Shown here: one piece after another, positions 41,899-53,296 of the stretch
Position numbering within the stretch: position 1 is the first letter of the stretch
Layout: each line of letters starts with the position of its first letter
From: Phycisphaerales bacterium
GTDB lineage: Bacteria > Planctomycetota > Phycisphaerae > Phycisphaerales > UBA1924
Direction of reading: 5' to 3'
DNA: 64,000 nucleotides
Assembly (NCBI GenBank): GCA_016699835.1
Contig: CP064987.1
Span: 2,356,001-2,420,000, forward strand
Translations under genes and position numbers: made by a program
Notes under the pieces: model-generated
What the model saw: only the letters and a program-made list of their open reading frames with translations
Database searches by the model: none
Told to the model about the DNA's origin: nothing

Positions 41899-42306
41899 TC
41901 ACCCCCGGCCCTCCCGCACGCCATACACCTCCACCACGGGCCCCTCGGCCAGGAGCGCCCGCCACCGCTCCAGATACCCACGCATCACCGGGTCCCGCTC
42001 CACGCGCTCCCGATCGCGCTCATACGCCTCGCGGTTCTCGTACGCCACGACCTCGATGAACCGGTGGTCGTCGCGCTCGTCCTCCAGGAGTCGGATGGCG
42101 ATCCCGCCCGGCGACTCGTAGTACACCGTCGCCTCGCGGAGGAACGCCAGAAACTCCTCTCGCCGCCCCGTCTCCACGCGGATCCGAAGGTGCAACTCCA
42201 TCCCTCCCGCCCCGGCGGCCGAACCGGCACACCGATCCCCGGGCGTGCCGGTGTGCTCATCATGGTCGTTGTGGCCGTGATGGTGGTGATGGTGGTGATG
42301 GCTCAT
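41899..42306 (-). CDS. Antibiotic biosynthesis monooxygenase (ABM)-fold protein with a natural poly-His N-terminus
   Basis: The 135-aa protein starts with M-S followed by eight His, then GHNDHDEH, then a ferredoxin-like ABM domain from residue 36 (MELHLRIRVETGRREEFLAF...VVAYENREAYERD). ABM proteins act as monooxygenases, haem-degrading enzymes or dimeric regulators. The His run could bind Ni, Co or Zn. ATG 42306 gives the His run; the internal ATG at residue 36 would give a plain 100-aa ABM protein. Both are possible. Its start overlaps that of the PH gene. Confidence 0.7.
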   Translation of the reverse strand: MSHHHHHHHHGHNDHDEHTGTPGDRCAGSAAGAGGMELHLRIRVETGRREEFLAFLREATVYYESPGGIAIRLLEDERDDHRFIEVVAYENREAYERDRERVERDPVMRGYLERWRALLAEGPVVEVYGVREGRG

Positions 42307-43012
42307 GGAGAAGTCCCTGCCAATGGGTCAGTCTACCACACCCCGGCACGTTCGGTACTATCCCGGGCATGACCACCCCCCCTCCCCGCCCCCCTCCCCG
42401 CCCCCCTCCCCGCCCCCCTCCCCGCCCCCCTCCCCGCCCCCCACGCCCGTCCTCACCGCCTCGTTCAACCCGCTCTACAAGCCCTACCTCGTCGTCACCT
42501 ACGGGCTGGCCATGGCCGCGACGATCGTGGGGATCCCGCTCGCGATCGTGTGGTTCTTCGGCGTGGGCTCCTGGTGGGCCGACCACTACTACCACAAACT
42601 CAGGTGCGAGGTCGACGCCAGGACGCTCCGCTTCCGCAAGGGCGTCCTCGTCCAGGTCGAGAAGACCATCCCGCTCGAGAACATCCAGGACGTCACGTTC
42701 ATCGAGGGTCCGATCCTCCGGAAGTTCAACCTGACGACCCTCAAGTTCGAGACCGCCGGCCACAGCGCGGGGCTGGCCGCCGACATGCAACTGACGGGGA
42801 TCATCGACGCCCACGTCTTCCGTCAGCGCATCCTCGAGGCCCGCGAGGCGCTGCGGGTGCAGGGGGGAGGAGGGGGGGCACAGACACGAGCCGTCCCCGA
42901 AACGTCGGCGACCGACCTTCCCCCCGCCCCCCACCCCGATCACGCCGCGGTCCTCGAACGCATCGCCTCCCGCCTCGACGAGATCGCGGCCCTGCTGCGC
43001 GACCGCGGCTGA
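42305..43012 (+). CDS. PH-domain (YdbS/DUF304-type) membrane protein with a proline-repeat N-terminus
   Basis: The 235-aa frame begins at ATG 42305 and runs through a Pro/Ser repeat (PPSP, 12 bp x5), one TM region (about 58-85) and a bacterial PH domain (about 95-175: YHKLRCEVDARTLRFRKGVL, KTIPLENIQDVTFIEG, KFETAGHSAG). The C-terminal tail has a helical segment after 215. ATG 42369, which has a strong leaderless promoter, is out of frame with this domain unless one base is inserted in the C-rich repeat. So the true start, or the sequence itself, is uncertain. Confidence 0.7.
   Translation: MEKSLPMGQSTTPRHVRYYPGHDHPPSPPPSPPPSPPPSPPPSPPPTPVLTASFNPLYKPYLVVTYGLAMAATIVGIPLAIVWFFGVGSWWADHYYHKLRCEVDARTLRFRKGVLVQVEKTIPLENIQDVTFIEGPILRKFNLTTLKFETAGHSAGLAADMQLTGIIDAHVFRQRILEAREALRVQGGGGGAQTRAVPETSATDLPPAPHPDHAAVLERIASRLDEIAALLRDRG
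42356..42368 (+). promoter_or_regulatory. Candidate leaderless promoter near the PH gene
   Basis: TACTAT (42356-42361), 7 nt, then ATG 42369. This start is in another frame than the PH domain. Confidence 0.4.
42375..42443 (+). repeat. 12-bp C-rich tandem repeat in the PH gene
   Basis: Runs of C7-T-C4-G-C6 then four C6-T-C4-G type units. The first C-run is 7 long while the others are 6. Prone to slippage. Confidence 0.7.
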
Positions 43013-43030
43013 GGACGAGACCAGCCCGTC

Positions 43031-43141
43031 GGGCGCCCGAGACGATGGCTGCCATGGACGATTGCTTCGCCAAAGTTGAGCGCCCCATCGTGGGGCGGGC
43101 GAAGTGCCCGCTCCATGCCACCCGCCTGAAGAAAGGCGGGT
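43031..43141. repeat. Interspersed element, copy C, with two hairpins
   Basis: GGGCGCCCGAGACGATGGCTGCCATGGACGATTGC, then GAGCGCCCCATCGTGGGGCGGGC. Hairpin 1: GGGGCGGGC/GCCCGCTCC (43092-43114). Hairpin 2: ACCCGCCT/AGGCGGGT (43120-43141). Lies between convergent genes. The following stretch (43177-43199) has a CCCGATG heptad repeat. Confidence 0.5.
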
Positions 43142-43217
43142 CAACAAGGGCAAGGGCTCGTGGGCTTTGGCCTCTTCCCGAGTGCCCGATGCCCGATGCC
43201 CTTTGCCTCGCCCGCTC

Positions 43218-45317
43218 TTAGCGGGCGCCGCCCCGCGCCTCGAGCGTGACCTCCATCGTGACGCGTTCCTTGCGGTCCTTGCCGCGGAGGACGACGATCG
43301 TGACCTTGTCGCCGGGCTTGGCCTTGCTGAAGTAGGGCATCCAGTTCTCGACGTCGGTGAGTTTGTTTCCGTCCCACTCGACGATGAGGTCGTCCTGCTT
43401 GACGCCGGCCTTCGCCGCCGGGGTGTTGGGGAAGACGTCGCCGACGAGGACGCCCGGCTCGGAGCCGCTGTAATCACCGGGCGAGATGCCGAAGCGGACT
43501 CCTCCGCCGGTGCGGACGGGGCCGGGGCTGTCACTGCCGCCGGCGTCATGAAACACGAGGCGCTGTGTTCTCGTCGAGGCCTCGAGGGCGACGCGGTAGA
43601 CGAAGTCCACGAGTTGGGCCGCGCCCTCGCTGTTGATGAGGTCGAAGGTGTCGCGCGGCGAGTGGTACTCGCGATGGAGGCCCGTGAAGGGGAAGAGGAC
43701 GGGGATCTTCTTGGCATAGAAGGAGGCGTGGTCGCTGGGGCCGCTCCCCCCCTTCTTGAAGGCGATGGTGAGGCCGGAGGTCGTGGCATAAGGATCGACC
43801 ATCTCGCGAAGGCCGTCGGCGGTGTCGCACCCCTGGAGTTCGACCTTGCCGTCCCTGAGGCGGCCGATCATGTCGAGGTTGATCATGAGGGTGTGGTCGG
43901 CGAAGGGCGCGATCGGGTTCTTGCAATAGAACCGCGAGCCGACGAGGCCGGACTCCTCGGCGGAGAAGGCAAGGAAGAGAATCGAACGCGCCCCCCCTCC
44001 CTCCTCACCGGGTTGCATCGCCGCGTAGTCGGCGGCGAGTTTGCGCGCGAGGATGAGCAGGCCGCTGGTCCCCGAGGCGTTGTCGTCGGCACCGGGGTGG
44101 AGTTTGCCGACGTCGTCGGGCCCGCGCGAGCCGAAGTAGCCGTAGCCGACGTGGTCGTAGTGGGCGCCGATGACGACGAGTTCCTTCGCCAGGTCGCCGT
44201 GCCCGCGGAGGAGAGCGCCGACGTTGTCGGTCATGAGCGGGACGCGCTCGACGGAGACGGCGAGCGTGGCGTGGGCCGTGTCGGAGAGGGGGATGAGGCC
44301 GCAGGGCGAGTCGAGGTTGTCGGCCAGGGCGCGGAAGTCGGCGAGGGAGCGGTGTTCCTTGTCGAGGGCCTTGACGAGTCGGTCGCCGGCCTCGGTGGAC
44401 ATGAGGACCATGGGCACGTCTTTGCCGCCGCCTCCCGGATTGCTCAGGCCGTCGATGGAGTTGGCACGCGGGTCGTCGGCCCCGGGCGGGTTGACGAGGA
44501 TGATCCCCGAGGCGCCGCGGCGGACGAGGTTGTCGAACTTCATCGCCAGCGACGACGAGGGAGACCACCCGGTCGTGGTCCAGCGGCTGCGCCCGCGCGA
44601 GTCCATCGGCTCAAAGCGAAGCAGCAGGGCGATCTTGCCCGAGAGGTCCGCGTGCCCGTCGGGGAAGTTGGTGTAGGGGCGGTCGGGGTCGTCGATCGAG
44701 TAGCCGGCGAAGACAACCTGGGCGGTGAGGTTCCCCGAGCCGGAGTCACCCAGCACGGCGAAGTCGGTGCCGGGAGTCAGGACGGTGTGGACCGGAGCCG
44801 CGACCTCGACGCTGGGCAAGGGGAACGAGAGCGATTGCGTCGTGACCTTGAAGGAATCGCCGGGGCGGCGCGAGGGTGGGGCCTCGAAGGGCTGGCGGTA
44901 GGTCGTGCCCTTGTGGGCGTACCAGTCGGCGGGCGGCTCGTCGGGATTGGTGTCGGGGAAGGCGGGCTCGAGGCCCAAGGAGCGGAACTCGAACTCGACG
45001 TAGTCGGCGGCCCGGCGGTTGCCCTGGGTGCCGGGGGCGCGGCCCTCGAAGTACGCGCTCGAGAGCGTCGTGTCGTGCTGGCGGAAGGTGAGCGTGTCGG
45101 CGGCGAGGGTCTCGGCATCGGCGGCGGGGAAGCGCGGGGCGGCGGTGGGGGAGGCGTGCGGATTGACGCTTGGATCGGCCGCGGCGTGGGCGTTCTCGCC
45201 ATCGGCCACGTGCGTGGCGGTCTGGGCGAGGGCGAGCGGCGAGAGCACGATCGCGGCGAGCGAGGCGCGGACGAGCAGGTCGAGTGTCGTGCGGTGATTC
45301 ATGGTGCGGTGATTCAT
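43218..45317 (-). CDS. Secreted M28-family aminopeptidase with PA and PDZ domains
   Basis: The 699-aa protein has a signal peptide (TLDLLVRASLAAIVLSPLALAQ), a protease-associated (PA) insertion (about 195-330), and an M28 zinc peptidase core: VIGAHYDHVG, HPGADDNASGTSG, FSAEESGLVGSR, INLDMIG and SDHASFYAKK, which gives all five zinc ligands. A C-terminal PDZ domain (about 600-699, VGDVFPNTPAAKAGV, DDLIVEWDGN) follows. It probably releases N-terminal amino acids outside the inner membrane. The start has a 15-bp duplication (MNHRT-MNHRT), so ATG 45302 is an equal alternative. Confidence 0.9.
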   Translation of the reverse strand: MNHRTMNHRTTLDLLVRASLAAIVLSPLALAQTATHVADGENAHAAADPSVNPHASPTAAPRFPAADAETLAADTLTFRQHDTTLSSAYFEGRAPGTQGNRRAADYVEFEFRSLGLEPAFPDTNPDEPPADWYAHKGTTYRQPFEAPPSRRPGDSFKVTTQSLSFPLPSVEVAAPVHTVLTPGTDFAVLGDSGSGNLTAQVVFAGYSIDDPDRPYTNFPDGHADLSGKIALLLRFEPMDSRGRSRWTTTGWSPSSSLAMKFDNLVRRGASGIILVNPPGADDPRANSIDGLSNPGGGGKDVPMVLMSTEAGDRLVKALDKEHRSLADFRALADNLDSPCGLIPLSDTAHATLAVSVERVPLMTDNVGALLRGHGDLAKELVVIGAHYDHVGYGYFGSRGPDDVGKLHPGADDNASGTSGLLILARKLAADYAAMQPGEEGGGARSILFLAFSAEESGLVGSRFYCKNPIAPFADHTLMINLDMIGRLRDGKVELQGCDTADGLREMVDPYATTSGLTIAFKKGGSGPSDHASFYAKKIPVLFPFTGLHREYHSPRDTFDLINSEGAAQLVDFVYRVALEASTRTQRLVFHDAGGSDSPGPVRTGGGVRFGISPGDYSGSEPGVLVGDVFPNTPAAKAGVKQDDLIVEWDGNKLTDVENWMPYFSKAKPGDKVTIVVLRGKDRKERVTMEVTLEARGGAR

Positions 45318-45571
45318 GGTTTTGGGGTCTCGTCGTATGGTCCTGATATGCCCGGGCGCGGCGTTCCCGGCCAGGACGCCGTTGGACTCGTTTCGGGCGG
45401 ATCTCGCTGGAGATTGGCCTTGGAACGAGCGGTCTACGGCAGGAGTTTAGGAGTGTTTCAAGAGGGCGCGTGGAGGCTGTTGCGCTACGATGAATGACCC
45501 TATCGCGAGACCGGTTCCGGCGGGCGTGCCGAGGGAGCCGGCGGGAGCGAGATGGGCCAACTGGAAGTGCC

Positions 45572-48708
<3,137 letters not shown>

Positions 48709-48712
<4 letters not shown>

Positions 48713-49449
48713 GCGAGATATCACTCGTCCGACAGGAAGGCGGCCTCGGTCTCGCCGTGCGCGAGGACGGCGCCCCGCGCGACGTTCCCATCCAATACAT
48801 CCTCGGCATCGGCCTGAACTACGCCGAGCACGCCCGCGAGCAGGGCAAGGGCCTTCCCGAGCGGCCCATGGTCTTCACCAAGAGCCCGATGAGCGCGAGC
48901 CAGCATCGCGACGCGATCGTCGTGCCGAAGGTTTGCCAGGATCGTCCGCAGGTGGACTTCGAGGCCGAACTCGCCGTGATCCTGGGGCCGACACCGACGC
49001 GCGATGTGCCGAAAGACCAGGCCCTCTCGCGCGTCTGGGCCTATGCCAACGCCAACGACGTCTCGGCCCGCTGGTGGCAGAAGGAGGGCTCGGGCGGGCA
49101 GTTCTGCCGGGGCAAGAGTTTCGACACCTTCTGCCCGATCGGCCCTAGGCTCGTCGCGCCAAGGGAGGTCAAGGATCCGCAGGATCTCCGCGTCGTCTGC
49201 CGCGTGAACGGCGAGATTATGCAGGACGCCACGACGCGCGACATGATCTTCGACGTCGCCACGCTCATCGCCGAACTCTCCCGCGGCACGACGCTCCCGC
49301 CGGGCACGGTGATCATGACGGGCACGCCCAGCGGCGTGGGCTTCGCGCGAAAGCCGCCGGTCTTCCTGAAGGATGGCGACACCGTCGAGATCGAGATCGG
49401 TGAGCCAAAGGTCTTCGGGACGCTCAAGAACACGGTGAGGTTTGAATAG
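48709..49449 (+). CDS. Fumarylacetoacetate hydrolase (FAH) family protein
   Basis: The 246-aa protein matches the FAH C-terminal fold: YILGIGLNYAEHAREQG, FTKSPMSAS, VDFEAELAVILG (metal-binding acidic residues), ANANDVSARWWQKEG, GKSFDTFCPIGP and VIMTGTPSGVGFAR. Members are hydratases, decarboxylases or hydrolases of keto acids. The substrate is unknown. ATGA overlap with gcvP indicates coupling. Confidence 0.9.
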
Positions 49450-49588
49450 GCAACTGGCAACTGGCATCTGGCATCTGGCACAAGGGATGTGTCAATGGTG
49501 GCCCTTGTGGACCAGAAACGGTGGGGCGCTAGTGTTCGCCTTGCGCGAGATGTCTTTCCCCAATGCCCAATGCCTAGTGCCAGTTTCC
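49448..49588. repeat. Heptad repeats in an inverted arrangement before smpB
   Basis: TGGCAAC/TGGCATC heptads (49448-49479) and CCCAATG/CCTAGTG heptads (49557-49588), which are near-complements of the first. They flank about 78 bp. A related CCCGATG heptad is at 43177. Confidence 0.55.
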
Positions 49589-49592
49589 ACCC

Positions 49593-50105
49593 GTGACCGC
49601 CAAGAAGAAACCATCTCCCGACGAACGCATCATCGAGAACCGCAAGGCTCGCTTTGACTATGCCATCCTCGACACGCTCGAGGTCGGGATCGTGCTGCGC
49701 GGCAGCGAGGTCAAGAGCGTCCGCGACGGGCAGGTCTCCCTGAACGAGGGCTTCGTCCGCGCCGAGATGGACCCGCCACAACTCCTCCTCCACGGCGTGC
49801 ACATCGCCGAGTACGCCCCCTCGGGCAGGTACGTCCTCGGCAGCGGCGGCAGCGGCGGAGGCAGCCAGCACCGCCCCACGCGCACGCGCGTCCTCCTCGC
49901 CCACAAAAAGGAGATCGTCAAACTCGCCAAGCAGTTCGGCGAGAAGGGCGTCTCGATCGTGCCCCTCAAACTCTACTTCAAGAACGGCTACGCGAAACTC
50001 CTCATCGGCGTCGGCAAGGGCAAGAGCAAGCACGACAAGCGCCAGTCGATCGGCAAGCGCGAGGCCGAGCGGGACATCCAACGGGCGATGAGCCGAAGGG
50101 CGTGA
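49593..50105 (+). CDS. smpB: SsrA-binding protein SmpB
   Basis: This 170-aa tmRNA-binding protein is needed for trans-translation. The sequence has IIENRKARFDYAILDTLEVGIVLRGSEVKSVRDG, YAKLLIGVGKGKSKHDKRQ and the C-terminal KREAERDIQRAMSR helix. The loop between strands contains a Gly/Ser-rich insertion (about 80-95: GSGGSGGGSQ) that E. coli SmpB does not have. Starts at GTG 49593. Confidence 0.95.
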   Translation: MTAKKKPSPDERIIENRKARFDYAILDTLEVGIVLRGSEVKSVRDGQVSLNEGFVRAEMDPPQLLLHGVHIAEYAPSGRYVLGSGGSGGGSQHRPTRTRVLLAHKKEIVKLAKQFGEKGVSIVPLKLYFKNGYAKLLIGVGKGKSKHDKRQSIGKREAERDIQRAMSRRA

Positions 50106-50175
50106 GGGGAAGGCCATGGGGAATGGGCCATGGCAATCCGCTGTATGTGCGTTAGTGTGATGTGCCGACAGGGCT

Positions 50176-51135
50176 CTATGTGTTGGGTAGAATCCTCAGA
50201 CACTCCTGCCCTACGCGGGGCAACGTTGGCATAAGGCGGGGACCCGTCACGCCATAATCAGAGAGCATCGTCATCAGTTCTGAGGCCCACTCTCGTTGAA
50301 AACAAACTCGTGTGGGCAACGGAAATTTCTTTAACTCTTGTACTGCAACTCGCTCGTCAAGGGTCTTCGTGGTGCCGTCGCGCTCATAGTCCGCATACAG
50401 AAGCGTGTCATGCGTGAAGATCCCGCCCTGAGCCACGGGGAATGTCTGGTCGGTGATACGGATGACATTGATGCCGATGTTCTCAGTGTGACTACCGCGT
50501 TCGAGTCTCGTCAAGGGGAACGCCCAGACGCACGCGTCTTTTTCGTTGACCTTATCTGCACCGTTCTCGGGATTGAGTACTTTGTCGCACGCAAACCAGA
50601 TCGCCACGAGCGGGCTGGCGGTCCAGTCGAGAAACGGCGTGGGCACACCATTGTGCTGTGCAAGCCCTATGAGCGACGTATACATATGAAAGTTGAAGTC
50701 TGTTCTCCAAGTCGGTGGTTCACTCTGCATCCCGTTCGCATATTGGTGATAGTCCTTGGCGGAAGTTCCAGAGAGCAACCCGAGTTCGCTCGCTATGCGG
50801 CCAAAGTTCAGCACTCTATCGAGGCATGCTGACCGTGTCGCTCTGATGAGGGCGATCCGTCGCAACCGGACTGGTTCGATCTTGTCTGTCGTTCCATTGA
50901 AATTGAGTGCAATGCCATTGGCATTACGGCGATCAATGACGAGTTGATCGCGTGTCTTGAGTAGTTCACGGTGCGAAGAGGCCAGGAGACTCCAAGAGGC
51001 ACAAGCATGCCCGCGAAAAATCCACGGCCGTCGCTGGAGACCATCCGGTCCGGTCTCCATCGGGCAGGCTTCCCACAACTTGGCAATGACTTCAGAGGCG
51101 CTGGCGCATGGAATCGTCTTGACGGTCATAGACAA
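50176..51135 (-). CDS. FRG-domain protein
   Basis: The 317-319 aa protein has the FRG core: WIFRGHACASWSLLASSHRE near 38-57, then LAQHNGVPTPFLDWTASPLVAIWFA (about 157-181) and QGGIFTHDT. FRG is a domain of unknown biochemistry, often found in genes near mobile or defence loci. The start is TTG 51135 or ATG 51129. The gene looks lower in GC than its neighbours, which suggests transfer. No partner gene is seen. Confidence 0.8.
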   Translation of the reverse strand: MSMTVKTIPCASASEVIAKLWEACPMETGPDGLQRRPWIFRGHACASWSLLASSHRELLKTRDQLVIDRRNANGIALNFNGTTDKIEPVRLRRIALIRATRSACLDRVLNFGRIASELGLLSGTSAKDYHQYANGMQSEPPTWRTDFNFHMYTSLIGLAQHNGVPTPFLDWTASPLVAIWFACDKVLNPENGADKVNEKDACVWAFPLTRLERGSHTENIGINVIRITDQTFPVAQGGIFTHDTLLYADYERDGTTKTLDERVAVQELKKFPLPTRVCFQREWASELMTMLSDYGVTGPRLMPTLPRVGQECLRILPNT

Positions 51136-51174
51136 TTCATAGGGGATGTTGCAGACTACCAGTCTTGGGTGTTG

Positions 51175-51318
51175 CTATGCGGCCGCGCCGTGCCCGACGC
51201 TGGGCAACGGCTTCGCCTCTACCACCGGCAGATGCACCACCGCAGGCGTGCCGGTGTGGGACGCGGCCTCGGTTCCGAGGTGGACGATCAGCGTCGCCTC
51301 ACGGCCCCACGAAATCAT
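51175..51318 (-). CDS. Small 47-codon ORF downstream of the anti-sigma gene
   Basis: Starts at ATG 51318, inside the last codons of the anti-sigma gene, and ends at TAG 51175-51177: M-I-S-W-G-R-E-A-T-L-I-V-H-L-G-T-E. Third codon positions are nearly all G/C, as in real genes here, while no other frame looks coding. The sequence has no TM helix and I recognise no family. The overlap suggests it is the last gene of the sigma/anti-sigma operon. An alternative is a frameshifted C-terminus of the anti-sigma protein. Confidence 0.45.
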   Translation of the reverse strand: MISWGREATLIVHLGTEAASHTGTPAVVHLPVVEAKPLPSVGHGAAA

Positions 51319-52621
51319 CATCCGCCGACGCCGGCGTCTCCGTCCCCGAGATCGGCTCGGCCTTGCGACCGCTCAGTTTCGATTCCACGGCTTTGAGCAC
51401 ACGCTCGATGCTCCCGGGCAGCCAGATGTTGTCGCCATCCGACATCACCGGCGTCTCCATCCAGCGCACGCTCCCGTCGCCCATGAGTGCCGCCTGCCCC
51501 TTGCCGTCGTGATTCGGGCTGTTCTCGAGGGGGAAGATGACCTCGCCCCGGATCGCACGGAGGACGACGGGAGATCGATCCGACATGATCACGAGGTGAC
51601 TCGGCGAGCCCTTCGACGCGTTGTACCGCGTCGGGCGATCCATCACGCGATAACTGTACGAGATCTGATCGAGTGAACGCCAATCGTCCTTGAGCACGTC
51701 ATTCGCGCTCGTGGCGGCCAGCGCGTTGCCCGCGCACGACAGGCCCTTCACCGATGTGTATCCCTGGCTGGCGAGCGTGAAGAGGTTCGACGAGTTCGAC
51801 CGCTTCGGCACGCCGACATCCCACCACGGCAGGCCGCCCTGGAACATCGACGCGACCGGGAGCACGTCCTTGAAGTCACCCGCGTATCCCGCGAGCGCCC
51901 CGCCCGCCGACGCGAGCGTTCCCTGGCAGGACATGCGATTGCCGTGCGCCCGCACACCCGCGATCGTCGGCCAGAGCACCGCCGTCCCCAGCAGCAGCAC
52001 CGCCGCCATCGAGATCAGATCCGACCAGCGCCACCCGCGTGAGACCCGGGCCGAGTGCAACGGCGCGGCAGCACCCATCGCACGCTCGCGTGTGAGGGCC
52101 GCCATCACGCGCTCGGTCGTCCGCGCCCGCTCGATCTGGCTCGTCGCCATCCCGCCCGTCAGCAGTTCGCCCAGTCCGGCGGCCTTCACCGCCCGATCCC
52201 GAAGCGACCCCGGCACACGAGACGGATCCATCGACGACGCCACGAGCGCATCCACCGCTTCCTCATCACGCGGCGTCAGAAGAACCTCACCGGAACGGTC
52301 GTCCACATGTTCAGTCGTTGATGTATTCGAGCGACGGTCACTCAGTATCCGCGCCAGCGTCGCTTCGACAAGCGCCGACTTGTTCGCGCCCTCTTCAGAA
52401 TGTGTAGAAGGGGAGCCAAACCCAAGCCCGAGCATTCCCAGAAGCCTGCCCACAATGCCGGCGCGCTCACTCGACGCGTGCACCGCCACTGGAGCCTGAC
52501 GCACCCCGGCGTGGCCATCGACCCACGCGTCGATCTCGCCCGAGAGTGAGTGACTCGCTCTCACGGGCCACGTCTCAGTCGCCCGCGAATCTTGCTGCAG
52601 GTTCTGGTCACGATCCGTCAC
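51299..52621 (-). CDS. Membrane anti-sigma protein with a prepilin-like (DUF1559-type) C-terminus
   Basis: The 440-aa protein has a cytoplasmic half with the anti-sigma-like first 200 residues (SLSGEIDAWVDGHAG, VDALVASSMDP), one TM helix (about 200-220: LISMAAVLLLGTAVLWP), and an outer half with NSPNHDGKGQAALMGDGSVRW, an H-x-x-G-x(n)-D-G-S-V-x-W motif like that at the end of DUF1559 pseudopilins. It should hold the ECF sigma factor coded just upstream. GTGA overlaps the sigma stop. Regulated by a signal outside the membrane, inferred. Confidence 0.7.
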   Translation of the reverse strand: MTDRDQNLQQDSRATETWPVRASHSLSGEIDAWVDGHAGVRQAPVAVHASSERAGIVGRLLGMLGLGFGSPSTHSEEGANKSALVEATLARILSDRRSNTSTTEHVDDRSGEVLLTPRDEEAVDALVASSMDPSRVPGSLRDRAVKAAGLGELLTGGMATSQIERARTTERVMAALTRERAMGAAAPLHSARVSRGWRWSDLISMAAVLLLGTAVLWPTIAGVRAHGNRMSCQGTLASAGGALAGYAGDFKDVLPVASMFQGGLPWWDVGVPKRSNSSNLFTLASQGYTSVKGLSCAGNALAATSANDVLKDDWRSLDQISYSYRVMDRPTRYNASKGSPSHLVIMSDRSPVVLRAIRGEVIFPLENSPNHDGKGQAALMGDGSVRWMETPVMSDGDNIWLPGSIERVLKAVESKLSGRKAEPISGTETPASADDDFVGP

Positions 52622-53280
52622 GAATCACCCCCACTCGAGTCCTCGCCCATCGGTCCATCCTTCATGCCATCCAACTCGTCGCCCACTTCACCCGTGCCCC
52701 GTGAGACCTCGCGCCAGCGTTTGGCAAACGTCGCGACCGCCGAGTGCAATCTCGACTTCACCGTGCCCAACGGAATCCCCAACTCGTCGGCAATCTGGGC
52801 ATAACTCAGCCGCTGGAAATACGCGAGCAACAGGATCTCCTTCAGGGGCCACGCCATCGCGTCCAAGGCGTTCTGTACCAGGGTGCTGCGTTCGACCTCC
52901 TCGGCCCGCGTCCCCGGCTTGGGAACATCGATCTCGAGAAGATCCACGTAATCGCATCCGTCCTCGCCGTTCCCACCGACCGGGGCCGAGAGTTCCAGCA
53001 TCCGTCGCCGGCCCTTCTTACGCAGGTAGTCACGCCCCTTGTTCGCCGCGATCGTGAAAAGCCACGGGCGAAATCGACGCGTCGAGTCGAATGTCCCGGC
53101 ACTCTGGTGAATCTGGAGGAATGTCTCCTGGAACACATCCTCCGCGGCGGCCCGATCCCCCACAAGACGCGTCAGAAACCGGATCAGGTCGTCGTGATGC
53201 CGCTCGATCAGGTGACGGATCGCGCCGACGTCACCCGTCCGATATCGCTCGAAGATCTGCTCGTCGCTCTGCTCGCGCAC
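52618..53280 (-). CDS. ECF-family RNA polymerase sigma factor (first)
   Basis: The 220-aa protein has region 2 (DVFQETFLQIHQSAGTFD, RFRPWLFTIAANKGRDYLRK) and region 4 (LKEILLLAYFQRLSYAQIAD, LGIPLGTVKSRLHSAVATF). Start GTG 53280 is chosen for the GGGAGGG ahead of it and because the upstream frame lacks sigma character and overlaps the DUF4286 gene. The anti-sigma gene overlaps by GTGA. Target promoters unknown. Confidence 0.9.
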   Translation of the reverse strand: MREQSDEQIFERYRTGDVGAIRHLIERHHDDLIRFLTRLVGDRAAAEDVFQETFLQIHQSAGTFDSTRRFRPWLFTIAANKGRDYLRKKGRRRMLELSAPVGGNGEDGCDYVDLLEIDVPKPGTRAEEVERSTLVQNALDAMAWPLKEILLLAYFQRLSYAQIADELGIPLGTVKSRLHSAVATFAKRWREVSRGTGEVGDELDGMKDGPMGEDSSGGDS

Positions 53281-53296
53281 GAACCCTCCCTCGAAT

